Notes: a model not told the origin generated them from the sequence alone. A stretch of 53,420 bases of DNA from Methanosarcina sp. ERenArc_MAG2 (GCA_023955635.1 JAMXHR010000013.1:1-53420), one strand, 5' to 3'; positions 29,312-40,683 are shown, counted from the first letter of the stretch. Numbers and translations are program-made.

Positions 29312-31320
29312 AAATCTTCCGATCAGACATCAGATGCACTATCAAAAAAATTCTCCGAAACGATACGCGATGCCCGATACCTGAACAGCCCGCAGTTCAA
29401 ACTGGTTTCCGATTTTGAGCCCAGGGGTTCCCAGCCGCAGGCAATCGAAAAACTTGTGGAGGGGCTGAAAAAGGGGAGCGGCTCCAGACTCTGCTTGGAG
29501 TAACAGGATCCGGGAAGACTTATACTGTTGCAAATGTCATAAACCAGATCAGGAAACCGACGCTTGTTATTGCTCACAACAAGACCCTTGCAGCCCAGCT
29601 GTATAACGAGTTCAAGGAGTTCTTCCCTGAGAACAGGGTGGAGTATTTTGTTTCCTATTATGATTACTACCAACCTGAGTCCTATCTTCCTGCAAAGGAC
29701 CAGTATATTGAAAAAGACGCCCAGATCAACCCTAAGATCGAACAGATGCGCCTTGCTGCCACAGCCTCTCTGATGTCGCGCCAGGACGTTATCGTAGTGG
29801 CATCCGTATCCTGTATCTATGGCCTTGGTAATCCTGAGAACTTTCAGAAAATGGGATTTGAACTGAAAGTTGGAGACAAGGTTCAGAGAAAAGAAATCCT
29901 CCTGAAACTTATCGATATCCTGTTCGAACGCAATGACCTTGAACTCATGCCCGGACGTTTCAGGGTAAAAGGAGATACTATTGACATTATTCCCGGGTAC
30001 TTTGATAATATCATCCGGGTTGAACTTTTCGGGGACGAAATTGACCGGATTTCCGAGGTAGACAAGCAGTCAGGACAGAAAACAGAGGAAATGGACTATT
30101 TCTTTGTCTATCCTGCCAGGCATTATGTGATTCCTGAAGAGGAGCAGAAAAGTGCAATTAAGTCCATCTTCGAAGAACTTGAAGAATCTCTTCCTGCTCT
30201 CGGGCTGCTTGAGTCTCACAGGCTGAAGCAGCGTACGCTTTATGATATGGAGATGATTGAGGAAACCGGCAGTTGTAAAGGAATTGAAAACTACTCGAGG
30301 CATTTTGACCACCGCAAGCCAGGAGAGAAACCCTTCTGCCTGCTGGACTATTTCCCTGATGATTTCCTGCTGGTCATTGATGAGAGTCACCAGACCATTC
30401 CGCAGCTTCACGGGATGTATAACGGGGATCGCTCCAGAAAGAAAAGCCTTATCGATTATGGGTTCAGGCTTCCCAGCGCCTACGATAATAGACCTCTCAA
30501 ATTTGATGAATTCAAACAATATATGAAAAACGTGATTTTTGTTTCGGCAACCCCTGCAGATTACGAAAGGGAGCATTCAGCCCGGATTGTAGAACAGATC
30601 ATCCGCCCGACAGGCCTTGTTGATCCTGAAGTTGAGATTCGCCCTCTTGAAGGCCAGGTTAAAGATGTTATGCAGGAGATCCAGAAGATTGTGGAAAGAG
30701 GAGATCGCGCTCTCGTAACTACTTTGACCAAGAAACTTGCTGAGGAATTAACCGAATATCTTGCCAGAAATGATATCAAAGCCCGCTACCTTCACTCTGA
30801 TATCAAAACGATGGAAAGGACTGAAATTATCCGGGAACTGCGCCTTGGCAAATTCGATGTCCTCGTCGGGATCAACCTGCTCAGGGAAGGGCTTGACATC
30901 CCTGAAGTAGGCTTCATCGGTATTCTGGACGCAGATAAGGAAGGTTTCCTGAGAGACTCAAAAAGCCTGATCCAGATCATAGGCCGCGCAGCCCGAAACG
31001 CAAGTTCGAAGGTTGTCCTTTATGCAGACAGGATGACCGATTCCATCAAAAAAGCTGTTAATGAGACCGAACGCCGTCGCAACATGCAGATTGCCTATAA
31101 TAAAGAGCATGGCATTGTCCCGACAACTATCAGGAAATCCATAAAGGAAAAGGTAGTGGATATTACCGACACCAAACATATCCCGAAAACAGATATACCC
31201 AATGTAATCATCGAGCTGGATGCGGAGATGAGGGAAGCTGCCGACAGACTGGACTTTGAGCGTGCAATCCAGGTAAGGGAACTGATCAAAAAGCTGGAGA
31301 AAGAGATAAAAGTGGCCTGA
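29309..31320 (+). CDS. uvrB: Excinuclease ABC subunit B (one-base frameshift)
   Basis: UvrB is the helicase-like protein that verifies damage and receives UvrC. The reconstructed length is about 670 aa. After restoring a G in the GGGG run at 29473-29476 the start reads [20 protein letters not shown] (Walker A). Next come the beta-hairpin region ([20 protein letters not shown]), [10 protein letters not shown] (Walker B), the helicase C-terminal motifs ([31 protein letters not shown]) and the UVR motif [20 protein letters not shown] at the end. It is intact after the single break. Confidence 0.95.
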
Positions 31321-31533
31321 GAGAATTAGGAAGCCTCTTAGCTCTTAATATCTGTTTCTCATCCGCCTTTTTCGTATATCTTCAAAAACTTTGACGGGAA
31401 TAGAATTATTGTCTATCTCGTTTGGCGGTGAAAAGAAGGATCCGCTGGTGGGTAATACCTGGACTCTTTTTGCCCTCATTTAATTTTTTTGACCGATCTT
31501 AGCTGCTTGTTCTATATTTATTATCGAATCTGA

Positions 31534-31905
31534 TTAAACATAATACTCAACGTAGAAGCGGTAAGCAACCTGCAGTTCTTTCATTTCTCTCGGTTCCGGG
31601 CCAAAATCAGGCTGTCCGGATTTGTAAATTTTTCCCCCTAAATTTTTGAAAGTGACTTCGCATTTTGTATTTGTGGGAAGCTGAGCCTCAAAGCTGTCGC
31701 ATTTATTGCAGATTTTCCGGGTAAGAGTTCCTGTTTCTTCGGGACTGAAGGTTTTTTTGTTTTCAGGACTGTAATTTACCTCAACTACAAGTTCTTCCTT
31801 GCTTACTAAATCTGCCCAGAAGCCGGAAAGTTCAGTTCCTTCTATTGTGTAGTCCTGAAGCTCGAAACTTCTTGTTATTGTGTTCTTGATTTTACCCTCT
31901 TCCAT
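31534..31905 (-). CDS. Hypothetical protein with CxxC motif
   Basis: I do not recognise this 123-aa protein. It is beta-rich and charged, with one CNKC motif near residue 68 (KICNKCDSFEAQLP) and an aromatic end (VAYRFYVEYYV). No signal peptide or membrane helix is present. It starts at ATG 31905 without a clear ribosome site. It stands alone between uvrB and the 10-bp repeat array. Confidence 0.6.
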   Translation of the reverse strand: MEEGKIKNTITRSFELQDYTIEGTELSGFWADLVSKEELVVEVNYSPENKKTFSPEETGTLTRKICNKCDSFEAQLPTNTKCEVTFKNLGGKIYKSGQPDFGPEPREMKELQVAYRFYVEYYV

Positions 31906-32111
31906 ATGCTTAGTTTGGAAAGTGGATATATATAAAACATCTTAAAAACAAAGGATGTCCTTGAGAATAAAGGCTTGATTTTGTTCAAGATTAATTTTAG
32001 AACTTTTTAAAACCGATTTTTTAGAACTGCCGGGCCTTTTTGAAAAGGACTCTAAAAAAGCCAATAGAAAACCAGTAAAAGTTTATTTCTTATAGAAACA
32101 ATTTTTTTCTT
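31906..32111. other. AT-rich intergenic DNA
   Basis: This stretch separates the preceding minus-strand gene from the repeat array and presumably carries that gene's promoter (TGGATATATATAAAAC at about 31922). Nothing else is visible. Confidence 0.4.
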
Positions 32112-32310
32112 CTATCTCGTACTATCTCGTACTATCTCGTACTATCTCGTACTATCTCGTACTATCTCGTACTATCTCGTACTATCTCGTACTATCTCGT
32201 ACTATCTCGTACTATCTCGTACTATCTCGTACTATCTCGTACTATCTCGTACTATCTCGTACTATCTCGTACTATCTCGTACTATCTCGTACTATCTCGT
32301 ACTATCTCGT
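32112..32310 (+). repeat. Perfect 20-copy 10-bp tandem repeat
   Basis: The unit ACTATCTCGT is repeated without a single difference; the first copy lacks its A. No frame runs through it as a gene. A 10-bp period puts each copy on the same face of the helix. The copy number is likely to vary between strains. Confidence 0.95.
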
Positions 32311-32426
32311 AGACACTCTGCGTTTTTGTAGTCATATTTGTGACTCATTTGCTGTATAATGAGGACCTGCTTGTTTGCTTATATTCATAAACGATAAGGT
32401 ACAATAATAGCTTGGAGTGAATAACT

Positions 32427-32651
32427 ATGGATAAATTTATGAAAATAGTGAGTTGTATTTTAGCAATAATAGGATTTGCTTGTGTTGTAAAACATATCAG
32501 ACATTGCAAGGAAGGTTGCTGTTTGTGTGGCTGGCATCAAACAAAAGTAGAAGACGAAAAACCAACAGGTGCAACTGTATCGCACAAAATAAAAGTAGAA
32601 GATGAAAAAGTACATGGTTCAAGGTATGGTTCTACTCCGATCCGTTATTAA
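32427..32651 (+). CDS. Small single-helix membrane protein
   Basis: This 74-aa protein has one membrane helix (about residues 5-22, IVSCILAIIGFACVV), then a Cys/His-rich stretch (HIRHCKEGCCLCGWH) that could bind a metal. A duplicated segment KVEDEK follows (residues 41-46 and 56-61). The ribosome site GGAGTGA precedes ATG 32427 at good distance, which supports expression. The family is unknown to me. It lies just after the 10-bp repeat array. Confidence 0.6.
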   Translation: MDKFMKIVSCILAIIGFACVVKHIRHCKEGCCLCGWHQTKVEDEKPTGATVSHKIKVEDEKVHGSRYGSTPIRY

Positions 32652-33257
32652 ACCCGACAATCATAAGTGGAAGAATTGTGCCAGGATATAAGGTTAAGAA
32701 AAACCTTGTATATTTTCCTTATATATGGCATCTTTTCCTTTTATCTCGAAAACCGCCAACCATCTCATTTTACTCCTTTAAATAACCATAAATATCAGGA
32801 TTATTCAAAAAAGCTGTACATAACAAGCAGTTCTTGCTCCTCACCATTCACACAGAGCCTTTGCACATGAAATCCATTTCCTTATTCTCCCTTTTCTGAG
32901 GCAGGACCACAGTAGGTGTCTTCAGGACATTTAATAAGTGAGTGCGCCCGACGATTGCTGCTATCGTCTATGACCGGGTATATCTGAAACCAATGTTATT
33001 CGGAATATGAGACTTTTTATTATTCTCTGGGTTTTTAATTGATTACGATCATGTAATGCGGAAAATAACGCTAAATTTTGACGACCCCAGAAGATATTAA
33101 AAAGTCTCCTAAGATATGAAACCAAAGAACTATCATATTTGGGAGTTGTAAGGTTAGCAATAATGAGTAAATCAAGTTTTGGGTTGATTTATATAACTAT
33201 TGTATTATATAAATAATGGGACGCAGTTTTCGAAGGTGACACTTGGAGATAAGTGAA
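32652..33257. other. Intergenic DNA before the sensor kinase
   Basis: About 600 bp without a convincing gene. The AT-rich segment at 33186-33215 (ATTTATATAACTATTGTATT) is a likely TATA region for the kinase. GGAGAT at 33245 is its ribosome site. Confidence 0.4.
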
Positions 33258-36200
33258 ATGAGTAAAAAACTGAGAAAGTCTGGTATCGATATTATTGGAG
33301 ATGTATCGTGGGGAGCGCATATCTGCCAATTCTATGAAACAAAAGAAGATTTGACGGACATTCTGGTTCCTTACTTCAAAGCAGGGCTAGAAAACAACGA
33401 GTTGTGCCTCTGGGTCACGTCGCAACCACTTGAAGTCGAGGATGCAAGAGAGGCTCTGAGAAAGGCTATACGTGACCTTGATTCTTATCTGTACAAAGGA
33501 CAAATAGAAATAATCCCTTACACTGATTGGTTTACCAGCGAAAAAGTTTTCGATTCGGAGAAAGTCTTGAGTGGCTGGCTTGAAAAACTTCATTATGCTT
33601 CGGACAGCGGTTACGATGGTATTAGGCTTAGCGGGAACACTTCCTGGCTGGATAAAGAAGACTGGAATAGTTTCTTTGAATATAAGGAACAAGCAGACAA
33701 TGTTATTGGCAACTACCGGATGCTAACTCTATGCACTTATTCCCTCTCTAAGCACAACACAGCCGAGATAATCAATCTGGTCGTAAACCACCAATTCTCT
33801 TTGATCAAAAGAGAAGGAAAATGGGAGCGAATAGAAAGTTCCAAACGCAAAAAAGCGGAAGAAGAAGCTATTCAAGCCACAAAAAATTGGGAATATACCT
33901 TTGATGCTGTACCAGACCTGATAGCCATAATCAATAATAAATATCGAGTCATTCGTGCAAACAGGGCTATGGCAGCAAGATTGGGGATGAAACCAGAAGA
34001 GTGTGTAGGGTTAACCTGTTATCATATTGTACACGGGATGGACGAACCGCCTTCTTTTTGTCCACATAAACAATTGCTTAAGGATAAGCTTGAGCATACT
34101 AAAGAAGTTTTTGAAGATCAACTGGGTGGCAATTTCATAGTAAGCGTCTCGCCACTGCATGATTCCCAAGGGAAACTTACTGGATGTATTCATGTTGCCC
34201 GCGATATCAATGAACGCAAGAGGGCGGAGGAAGCACTTCGCCAGAGCGAGGAAAAGTACCGCAATATAGTAGACACAGCCACTGAAGGTATATGGATAAT
34301 TGACTCTGAAGACAGGACTACTTACGTTAATGAAAAAATGGCGGAGATGCTAGGATACAGCCCGGAAGAAATGATTGGTAGATTGGCGTGGGATTTTACC
34401 GAGGAAAAAATAAAGCTATCCGCAGACTGAACATGGAAAAAAGGCAACAGGGTGTCGATGAAAGCCATGAATTTAATTTCATATGTAAGGATGGTTCACC
34501 CCTATTGGCGCTTGTAAATACTAAATCTCTCTTTGATAAAGATGGCAAATTTACAGGCTCTATGGGAATGCTCACTGATGTCACCAAGCGGAAAGAAGCT
34601 GAAGATAAGTTGAAAGAAACACTCGACAATTTAGAAAAGTTAGTTGAAGAACGAACAACCCAGCTTGAGAAGGCTTACAATTCGTTGAAAGAAAGTGAGA
34701 AGGGGCTTGCTGAAGCTCAAAGAATGGCTCATATTGGAAATTGGGAATGGGATCTTGCAACTGGTAAAGCATACTGGTCTGAGGAAATGTATCATCTTTT
34801 CGGGCGTGATCCTCAAAAATCAGCACCATCTTACAATGAATATTTAAGCTATATACATCCCGATGATCGAAACTATTTTGATGATGTCGCTAGGAAAGCT
34901 GTAAATGGGAAACCTTGCAGCATTGATCATAGGATTATTTTAGCCACTGGGGAAGAACTCACAGTTCACATACAATCCGAAGTTATTTTCAATGATGAAA
35001 ATGTCCCTATTCGAATAAAAGGAATAGTTCAGGATATTACTGAACGTAAGAAGGCAGAAGAAAAAATTCAGAGTTTAGCGAATATTGTGGAATCATCAAA
35101 TGATGCTATTGGAACTATTTCCCTTGACGGCATTATTACAAGCTGGAATAAAGGGGCTGAGCAGATTTATGGTTATTCGGCGGAAGAAGTCCTTGGAAAG
35201 GCCGCATCCATCGTGGCTCCATTCTATTTAGTTGAAGAAATAAATATATTAAGTGAGAGGATAAAAAAAGGGATCAAGATTCACCGATATGAGACTTCAC
35301 GTTTAAGAAAGGACGGGAGGATAATAAATGTTTCAATAAATCTTTCTCCGGTTTTTGATGTTTATGGAAAGCTGATTGCTATCTCGTTCGTTGTCAGAGA
35401 TATTACCGAAAGAAAAGAAGCAGAAGAAAAACTTAAAGAAAGTGAAGAAAAGTACCGCAATATTGTAGAGACATCTAATGAAGGCATATTCATAGTTAAC
35501 GATGAAGACCTGGTCACTTACGTTAATAAGAGGATGGTGGATATGCTCGGATACAATCTGGAAGAAGGTAGTGGCAAACCTATATGGGACTTTATCATTG
35601 AAGGATGTAAGGATGTCGTCAAACTGAATAGGGAAAAGAGGCTGCAGGGTGTCAACGAAAGCTACGAAGTGGAGCTAATATGCAAGGATGGCTCATCTTT
35701 ATGGGTACTTGTAAATGCTAAATCCCTTTATGATAAAGCTGGCAAGTTTACGGGCTCAATAGGCATGCTTACTGATATCACCAAGCGAAAAGAAGCTGAA
35801 GAAGCCCTGGCAAATATCGAGATTGCACGTAAAAAGGAAATCCATCATAGAATCAAGAACAACCTGCAGGTAGTTTCCTCCCTTCTTGACCTTCAGGCTG
35901 AAATGTTCAGAGACAGAGGATGTGTTGAGAATTCGGAAGTTCTGAAAGCCTTCAGGGAAAGTCAGGAAAGAGTAATGTCCATTGCCCTGATCCATGAAGA
36001 ACTACACGAAGGCAGAGAAAATGATACACTGAATTTTTCTATATACCTTGAGAAACTCGTTAAGAACCTTTTCCAGACTTACAGACTTGAAAACACCGAC
36101 ATCGGATTGAATCTTGACCTTGAAGAAAACATTTTCTTTGATATGGATATTGCAGTTCCATTAGGCATAATCATCAATGAGCTTGTTTCAAACTCCCTCA

Positions 36201-36493
36201 AGTACGCATTTCCAGGTAGAGAAAAAGGGTTAATTCAAATCAAACTATACAGGGAAAAATCCGGAGAATATACAAACAACATACTAGCAAGTGAAAAAAT
36301 AGGGTGTAAAGACACTAATTTTGTTTTAACGATTTCGGATAATGGGGTGGGTATGCCTGAAAGCTTTAATTCAGAAAGCTCTGATTCTCTGGGCTTACAG
36401 TTAGTGACAACCCTGGTAGTCCAGTTAAATGGCGAACTTGAATTAAAAAGGAATACTGGGACGGAATTCACTATAAGGTTCCAGATAAAATAA
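33258..36493 (+). CDS. MEDS-PAS multi-domain sensor histidine kinase (one-base frameshift)
   Basis: The reconstructed 1078-aa protein is cytoplasmic with no membrane helix. It has an N-terminal MEDS sensor domain (about 10-190, GAHICQFYETKEDLTDILVP) and five PAS domains (about 205-320, 325-445, 485-595, 600-720, 730-845), several with PAC tails such as DITERKEAEE. A HisKA_2 box holds the phospho-acceptor His in KKEIHHRIKNNLQ (about 860), and a HATPase domain has IIINELVSNSLKYAF and DNGVGMPE. At 34405-34410 a run of six A should have seven; this joins DFTEEN to KAIRRLNMEKR. ATG 33258 after GGAGAT is chosen over TTG 33243. MEDS domains are linked to methyl-compound sensing (established knowledge). 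No response regulator is adjacent. Confidence 0.9.
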
Positions 36494-36662
36494 AAAACTA
36501 AACAAGTATCTGCGCCAGCCCTACAATAACAATCGAATAATTATTGCTTTCTGCGCCGTTTGAAAAATGGATGGGTACAAATTTCTAGTTCTTCAGGAAT
36601 TTTAAGCCATAATGAGCTAATAAGCTCCAAAAGGGTGTTAATTATGAACTGATTTATTTCAC

Positions 36663-36913
36663 CTGACTTTCCGCAGATGTCCTTTCAATTTTCATAATTT
36701 TTCCTGCTATCGTTTTTTCTGAAAACCGACTTGGTTACTCGAAATGTGTTTTTGAATTTTTTCCAAAACTTTCGACCTTTTGCCTTCATTTAGGACTTAT
36801 AGCAGCCATTTTCTTAAGCTTCAGTAAAGATAATAACTGCAAATTTTCGAATATTTCTCCAAAAACGATAACAGGAAAAATGTTATTTTTTGAAGACATC
36901 TGCGGAAAGTCAG
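36663..36913 (+). mobile_element. MITE-D copy 1, 251 bp
   Basis: The terminal inverted repeats are CTGACTTTCCGCAGATGTC and GACATCTGCGGAAAGTCAG. The 6-bp duplication TTTCAC lies on both sides (36657-36662 and 36914-36919). It is nearly identical to the copy at 37559. A minus-strand frame inside is not recognised as a protein. Confidence 0.88.
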
Positions 36914-37024
36914 TTTCACCCATTTTCCCCACTCCATCTTTTCCAATAAATAAAGCAAAATATACTAACCCAAGAACCAAAGATTTTCTTTGAGGGATAT
37001 TGTATCGAGAGTCACCATACTGAG

Positions 37025-37558
37025 ATGGCCATAAGCCCCTCCCTGAGTCCTTCTGTAGCTTTGCTGTTCATCTCTTTTTTAGGTTGGGCATGACTTCTTT
37101 AGGCGGGCCTGCCATGACTGCCTATATCCACAGGATGGTTGTAGAACAGAAGAAATGGCTCGATGACCCAACATTTCGTGCTGGTGTAGCCTTGTGCCAG
37201 GCCAGGACCAATAGTTATCACGGCGACACTTGGGCTACGTACTTTACGGGCCTGTCGGCGCTGTTATAGCCACAGCAAGCATATTCTTGCCTTCGTTCCT
37301 TATGGTAGTAGGGATTGTTCCTTATTACGACAAATTCAGCAGCTCTCTAAGGTTCAACAGGGCAGTCAATGGTATCTTTCTTTTGTAGGGCTGCTGGCCT
37401 CGGCTGCCTTCCACTTTGCCTTAAGCGTGCCGTTGGATATCTTCCATGCCGTGACGACCATCGTTGCATTTATTGCATTGTTCTACAGGGCTGATATTCT
37501 GTGGGTAGTTCTAATAGGAGCTGTGATTTCAGTAATTTGGGGAATTAAGACAATATAA
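37025..37558 (+). pseudogene. Chromate-transporter (ChrA-like) relic
   Basis: Frames joined together give ChrA-family segments in order: SPSVALLFISFLG, GMTSLGGPAMTAYIHRMVVE with QKKWLDDPTFRAGVALCQ, a PGPIV-type motif in another frame, LPSFLMVVGIVPYYDKFSSS and ALFYRADILWVVLIGAVISV. At least three frameshifts or stops (near 37087, 37200 and 37385) make it non-functional. ChrA exports chromate by sulfate-like antiport. It lies exactly between two MITE-D copies. Confidence 0.75.
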
Positions 37559-37810
37559 CTGACTTTCCGCAGATGTCCTTTCAATTTTCATAATATTTCC
37601 TGCTATCGTTTTTTCTGAAAACCGACTTGGTTACTCAAAATGTGTTTTTGAATTTTTTCCAAAACTTTCGACCTTTTGCCTTCATTTAGGACTTATAGCA
37701 GCCATTTTCTTAAGCTTCAGTAAAGATAATAACTGCAAATTTTCGAATATTTCTCCAAAAACGATAACAGAAAAAATGTTATTTTTTTGAAGACATCTGC
37801 GGAAAGTCAG
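37559..37810 (+). mobile_element. MITE-D copy 2, 252 bp
   Basis: The same ends as copy 1 in the same orientation, with its own 6-bp duplication ATATAA (37553-37558 and 37811-37816). The separate duplications show that the two copies inserted independently, so they are not the arms of one composite transposon. Confidence 0.88.
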
Positions 37811-37918
37811 ATATAAGTAAATAGGGTCCTCTTAAACTCGCCATCAAAATGAAGATTATTTTTTTCCACGAGCTAATCCCAGAACTCAAAATTGATTCTC
37901 GAATCGCGTATTCTGGAT

Positions 37919-37944
37919 GAGCTCATCCCAAAACCAATTTTATT
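37919..37944 (+). repeat. Left direct repeat flanking the RiPP-like cassette
   Basis: GAGCTCATCCCAAAACCAAT followed by TTTATT recurs at 40940-40966 with one small change, in the same orientation. It resembles the end of the MITE at 40507 (GAGCTAATCCCAAAACC). It overlaps the stop codon of the 283-aa gene. A further related end, GAGCTAATCCCAGAAC, lies at 37870. Confidence 0.6.
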
Positions 37945-38790
37945 TAGTATTTGGTAGATCGATATTGAAAACCTTCCATTTTAGAAATGTAAAAAAATCT
38001 AATGGTGGATAATAGATATTCCAATTTTCATCATTACTTCTAATATAAAGTGTTATTTCTAATCCTGCTTTTTCAGTATAACCAATACCTAACCAATGTA
38101 AATACATGTTTTTATTTTTTTCAAACCATATATAAAACTCAGTTGGATTGTTATTTAGATTCGAAACTAAAGCAAAAATGTAATTTTCCAGCAATTTCAG
38201 CTGTTTTGGAGATGTGTAAATATGGTAACCAAGTACTAATTTTGGAGTACTTCTAGCAGTAACTAGATTCAAATTGTCTAGAGGGACTATATTTTTTATT
38301 TCATAGAAAATCTGTTCCGATGTGATCAACTTTAAATCTTCAATAACATGTGTATAATCTGCAGAAGGAACGTCTGGATAGACTTTCAGATCCCAATTGC
38401 CATTTGAGTCAAATTCATAGCCATATCCTTTATCTCTTTCACGAAAATAAATTCTTTTAGTATTCACATCTAAATTTAAGCCTGCAATTATTAAGCCATT
38501 CTCATTGTGCCTTTTTTTATTACGTTATATAACTCTCTGGGAGCATTCATTGTATTCAGCAATTTTTCTGTTTTCTGCCAGACATTAGTACCATTTATTC
38601 CAAAGATTGGAATAGAATATCTATTGTAACTAATCGAACTGGAACTTATCTTGATCGAATTTTCAATTTTTGGAGAGAAAGAGATTCCCCAAGAAGTTTG
38701 GATTTCTTCAATCGAATAATAAAAATCTAAGGCTTTTTCGATAGCACTTTCATTTTGTCCACTTTTAATCAAACTTATATACTCATTCAT
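37940..38790 (-). CDS. Uncharacterised 283-aa protein of the radical SAM cassette (one-base frameshift)
   Basis: Two open frames (38790-38491 and 38467-37940) become one 283-aa protein if a run of seven A on the minus strand near 38511-38517 had eight: LYNVIKK then continues with RHNENGLIIAGLNLDVNTKR. The N-terminal 95 residues are helical; the rest alternates strands (LIIAGLNLDVNTKRIYFRE, MYLHWLGIGYTEKAGLEITL). The strand pattern faintly recalls ABBA-fold aromatic or cyanobactin prenyltransferases, but I see no decisive motif, so no function is assigned. ATG 38790 follows GTGATC. It starts 52 bp after the radical SAM gene, probably in one operon. Confidence 0.55.
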
Positions 38791-38841
38791 TCTGATCACA
38801 ACTTAATGGTTTTAAAGTAGACTAAAACTAGAAATTGATAA

Positions 38842-40314
38842 TCAAATTTCTCTAATGGGCATCTTTGTTTGACAGGGACATTCTGGTTGTGCATCATAAA
38901 TTGTACCGTATGACGAAAGTGTATCTCTGATACAATATCCTTTAATTCGATGACAATCTTCGAATTCCAAACATTCATAACACACCGAATTTTTGAATTT
39001 TTCACGTGGGGGATAAATAAATTCTATTATTTTCTTTGAGTTCCATACTCCCATGATTCCTTCATCAAAGACGTTGCCAACAATAAATTCTTCTTCATGG
39101 GGGATTTGCTCACATAAAGTAACATCACCGTTAGGTTGGATTATCATGTTTGAACGTCCCCCCGAACACACCCGTCTATTAATCCATTTATTTATCGAAA
39201 AGTTTCTGCTTCCTCCCATGTATAATTTCGTTTCAATGTTTATATTCAGATTGGGATAATTTTGATGTACGGATTCTGCAAAATTACATATAAATTCCTT
39301 ATGTTTAATAGATAAAAATAGATTATCATTATGTCTATATCGACTTCTGCTATATTGCACAAACTGAAAATCTTGAACTCCGAGATTTGAAAATTCGTTA
39401 ATAATACTAGGAATTTCAAGATAGTTTAAAGGAGTCAGTACGCATTTTATTTTAGGAAAGATCCCTTCGTTCACTAAATTTTTAACTGATTGAATTGTCT
39501 TTTCATAATGGTCTTTCCTTTTAACCATATATCCTGCAGTTGATGCATCAACACTATCTATACTTAGTTGGACATGCCGAATTAAATGCTCAGGTATATC
39601 CCTAATACCTATTTGCATTGCTGCCAAAGACTTTGCAGTTTTTTCATCAATAGCGGACTTTGTAGAGAGCATAAAAGCAAAATCTCTATCTACCATGGCA
39701 CTTAATATGTTAAGAGCATCTGATCGTGAAAAGATGTCAGTTCCACCGATGTCCACATGGAAGATTTCATTCTCTTGAAGTTCATCAAAAATTTTTATCC
39801 ACTGACTTAGCTCTCTTTCCTCGCATTTTTTTCTCTCAGCATAGCAATATATGCAGTCAAATTGACATCGGTCTGTGAATGATATGCTCACAGACAAGGG
39901 CCTCGATAGTCTTACTACAGGAAATCGATATTTATAAATATCGGGAACTAATTTTTCTGGATTGTTTAGTGAAGGACTCTTTTCACCCTCAAGCTCTAAA
40001 ATATCTAAATTAACAATTGCTGTGATTGTTTGATCAACTATTTCTGATAATTTTGTGTTGTTTCCTTCTATTTTTTCGAGAGGACATTTTTTTGAAATTT
40101 CGGAAAATATCTCATAAGAGAATTTTTTGATATCCGAGAGATTATTTGTACCATCAAATAAAGGGAGAATTAGAGCTATATTAAAAGGTAAAATTCGATA
40201 ACTATTTTTTGAAATAGTTTCGTAAGCTATAACATATTCTCCGTCGTTTCTTAGGATCTGGTCTTTTGCTAAATGGGGACTATCCTGTTCACAAAGTAGC
40301 ACGTTTATCAACAA
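38842..40314 (-). CDS. Radical SAM/SPASM enzyme with PqqD-like N-terminal domain
   Basis: This intact 490-aa protein is a peptide-maturase type enzyme. Residues 1-110 look like a PqqD-type peptide-recognition element (RNDGEYVIAYETISKNSYRI, then LILPLFDGTNNLSDIKKF). The radical SAM cluster motif CQFDCIYC uses Cys150, Cys154 and Cys157 in the CxxxCxxC pattern. The C-terminal SPASM domain holds at least seven more Cys (RRVCSGG, DVTLCEQ, SVCYECLEFEDC, GYCIRD, PECPC) that would bind auxiliary [4Fe-4S] clusters. Enzymes of this layout modify ribosomally made peptides (established knowledge). The start may be TTG 40314 or GTG 40305. A candidate precursor lies upstream at 40880-40684. Confidence 0.88.
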   Translation of the reverse strand: MLINVLLCEQDSPHLAKDQILRNDGEYVIAYETISKNSYRILPFNIALILPLFDGTNNLSDIKKFSYEIFSEISKKCPLEKIEGNNTKLSEIVDQTITAIVNLDILELEGEKSPSLNNPEKLVPDIYKYRFPVVRLSRPLSVSISFTDRCQFDCIYCYAERKKCEERELSQWIKIFDELQENEIFHVDIGGTDIFSRSDALNILSAMVDRDFAFMLSTKSAIDEKTAKSLAAMQIGIRDIPEHLIRHVQLSIDSVDASTAGYMVKRKDHYEKTIQSVKNLVNEGIFPKIKCVLTPLNYLEIPSIINEFSNLGVQDFQFVQYSRSRYRHNDNLFLSIKHKEFICNFAESVHQNYPNLNINIETKLYMGGSRNFSINKWINRRVCSGGRSNMIIQPNGDVTLCEQIPHEEEFIVGNVFDEGIMGVWNSKKIIEFIYPPREKFKNSVCYECLEFEDCHRIKGYCIRDTLSSYGTIYDAQPECPCQTKMPIREI

Positions 40315-40506
40315 CCAAAAGATGTAAATTATTACGAATAAGTGCGCACCAAGTTAGCAGCTCTTCGCTTTTGGGGAAGTTAATAATTCTCAAGTTGAAA
40401 ATTGGTCTCACAAATGAGAAAAACATGATATGACTTTCATTTTTCAACTAAATGTCTTCAAATGTTCCATATCTAAATACTTATATTTAGATAGCATTTA
40501 TAAATA

Positions 40507-40629
40507 GAGCTAATCCCAAAACCCATTTTTCTTACAACGATAAATTTTCAGAATCGTTTTCTAGTCGAAATGGTTGATCGTTTATAATTTGATAATTTTA
40601 GAGAGTCTACTCGGTTTTGGGATAGGCTC
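40507..40629 (+). mobile_element. MITE related to family A, 123 bp
   Basis: The ends GAGCTAATCCCAAAACC and GGTTTTGGGATAGGCTC are inverted repeats, flanked by ATA on both sides (40504-40506 and 40630-40632). The ends resemble MITE-A (GAGCCTATCC). It sits between the candidate precursor peptide gene and the radical SAM gene. Confidence 0.75.
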
Positions 40630-40683
40630 ATAATTACTCACCATATTACTCACCATAATAGTGAAAATAAGTGAATAAACAGT

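Noticed and set aside
24553..31320. uvrA, uvrB and uvrC as true pseudogenes
   Set aside because: All breaks are single missing bases in homopolymers, and the joined proteins are complete with conserved motifs.
36663..37810. Composite transposon made of two MITE-D arms carrying chrA
   Set aside because: Each arm has its own target duplication, so they inserted separately.
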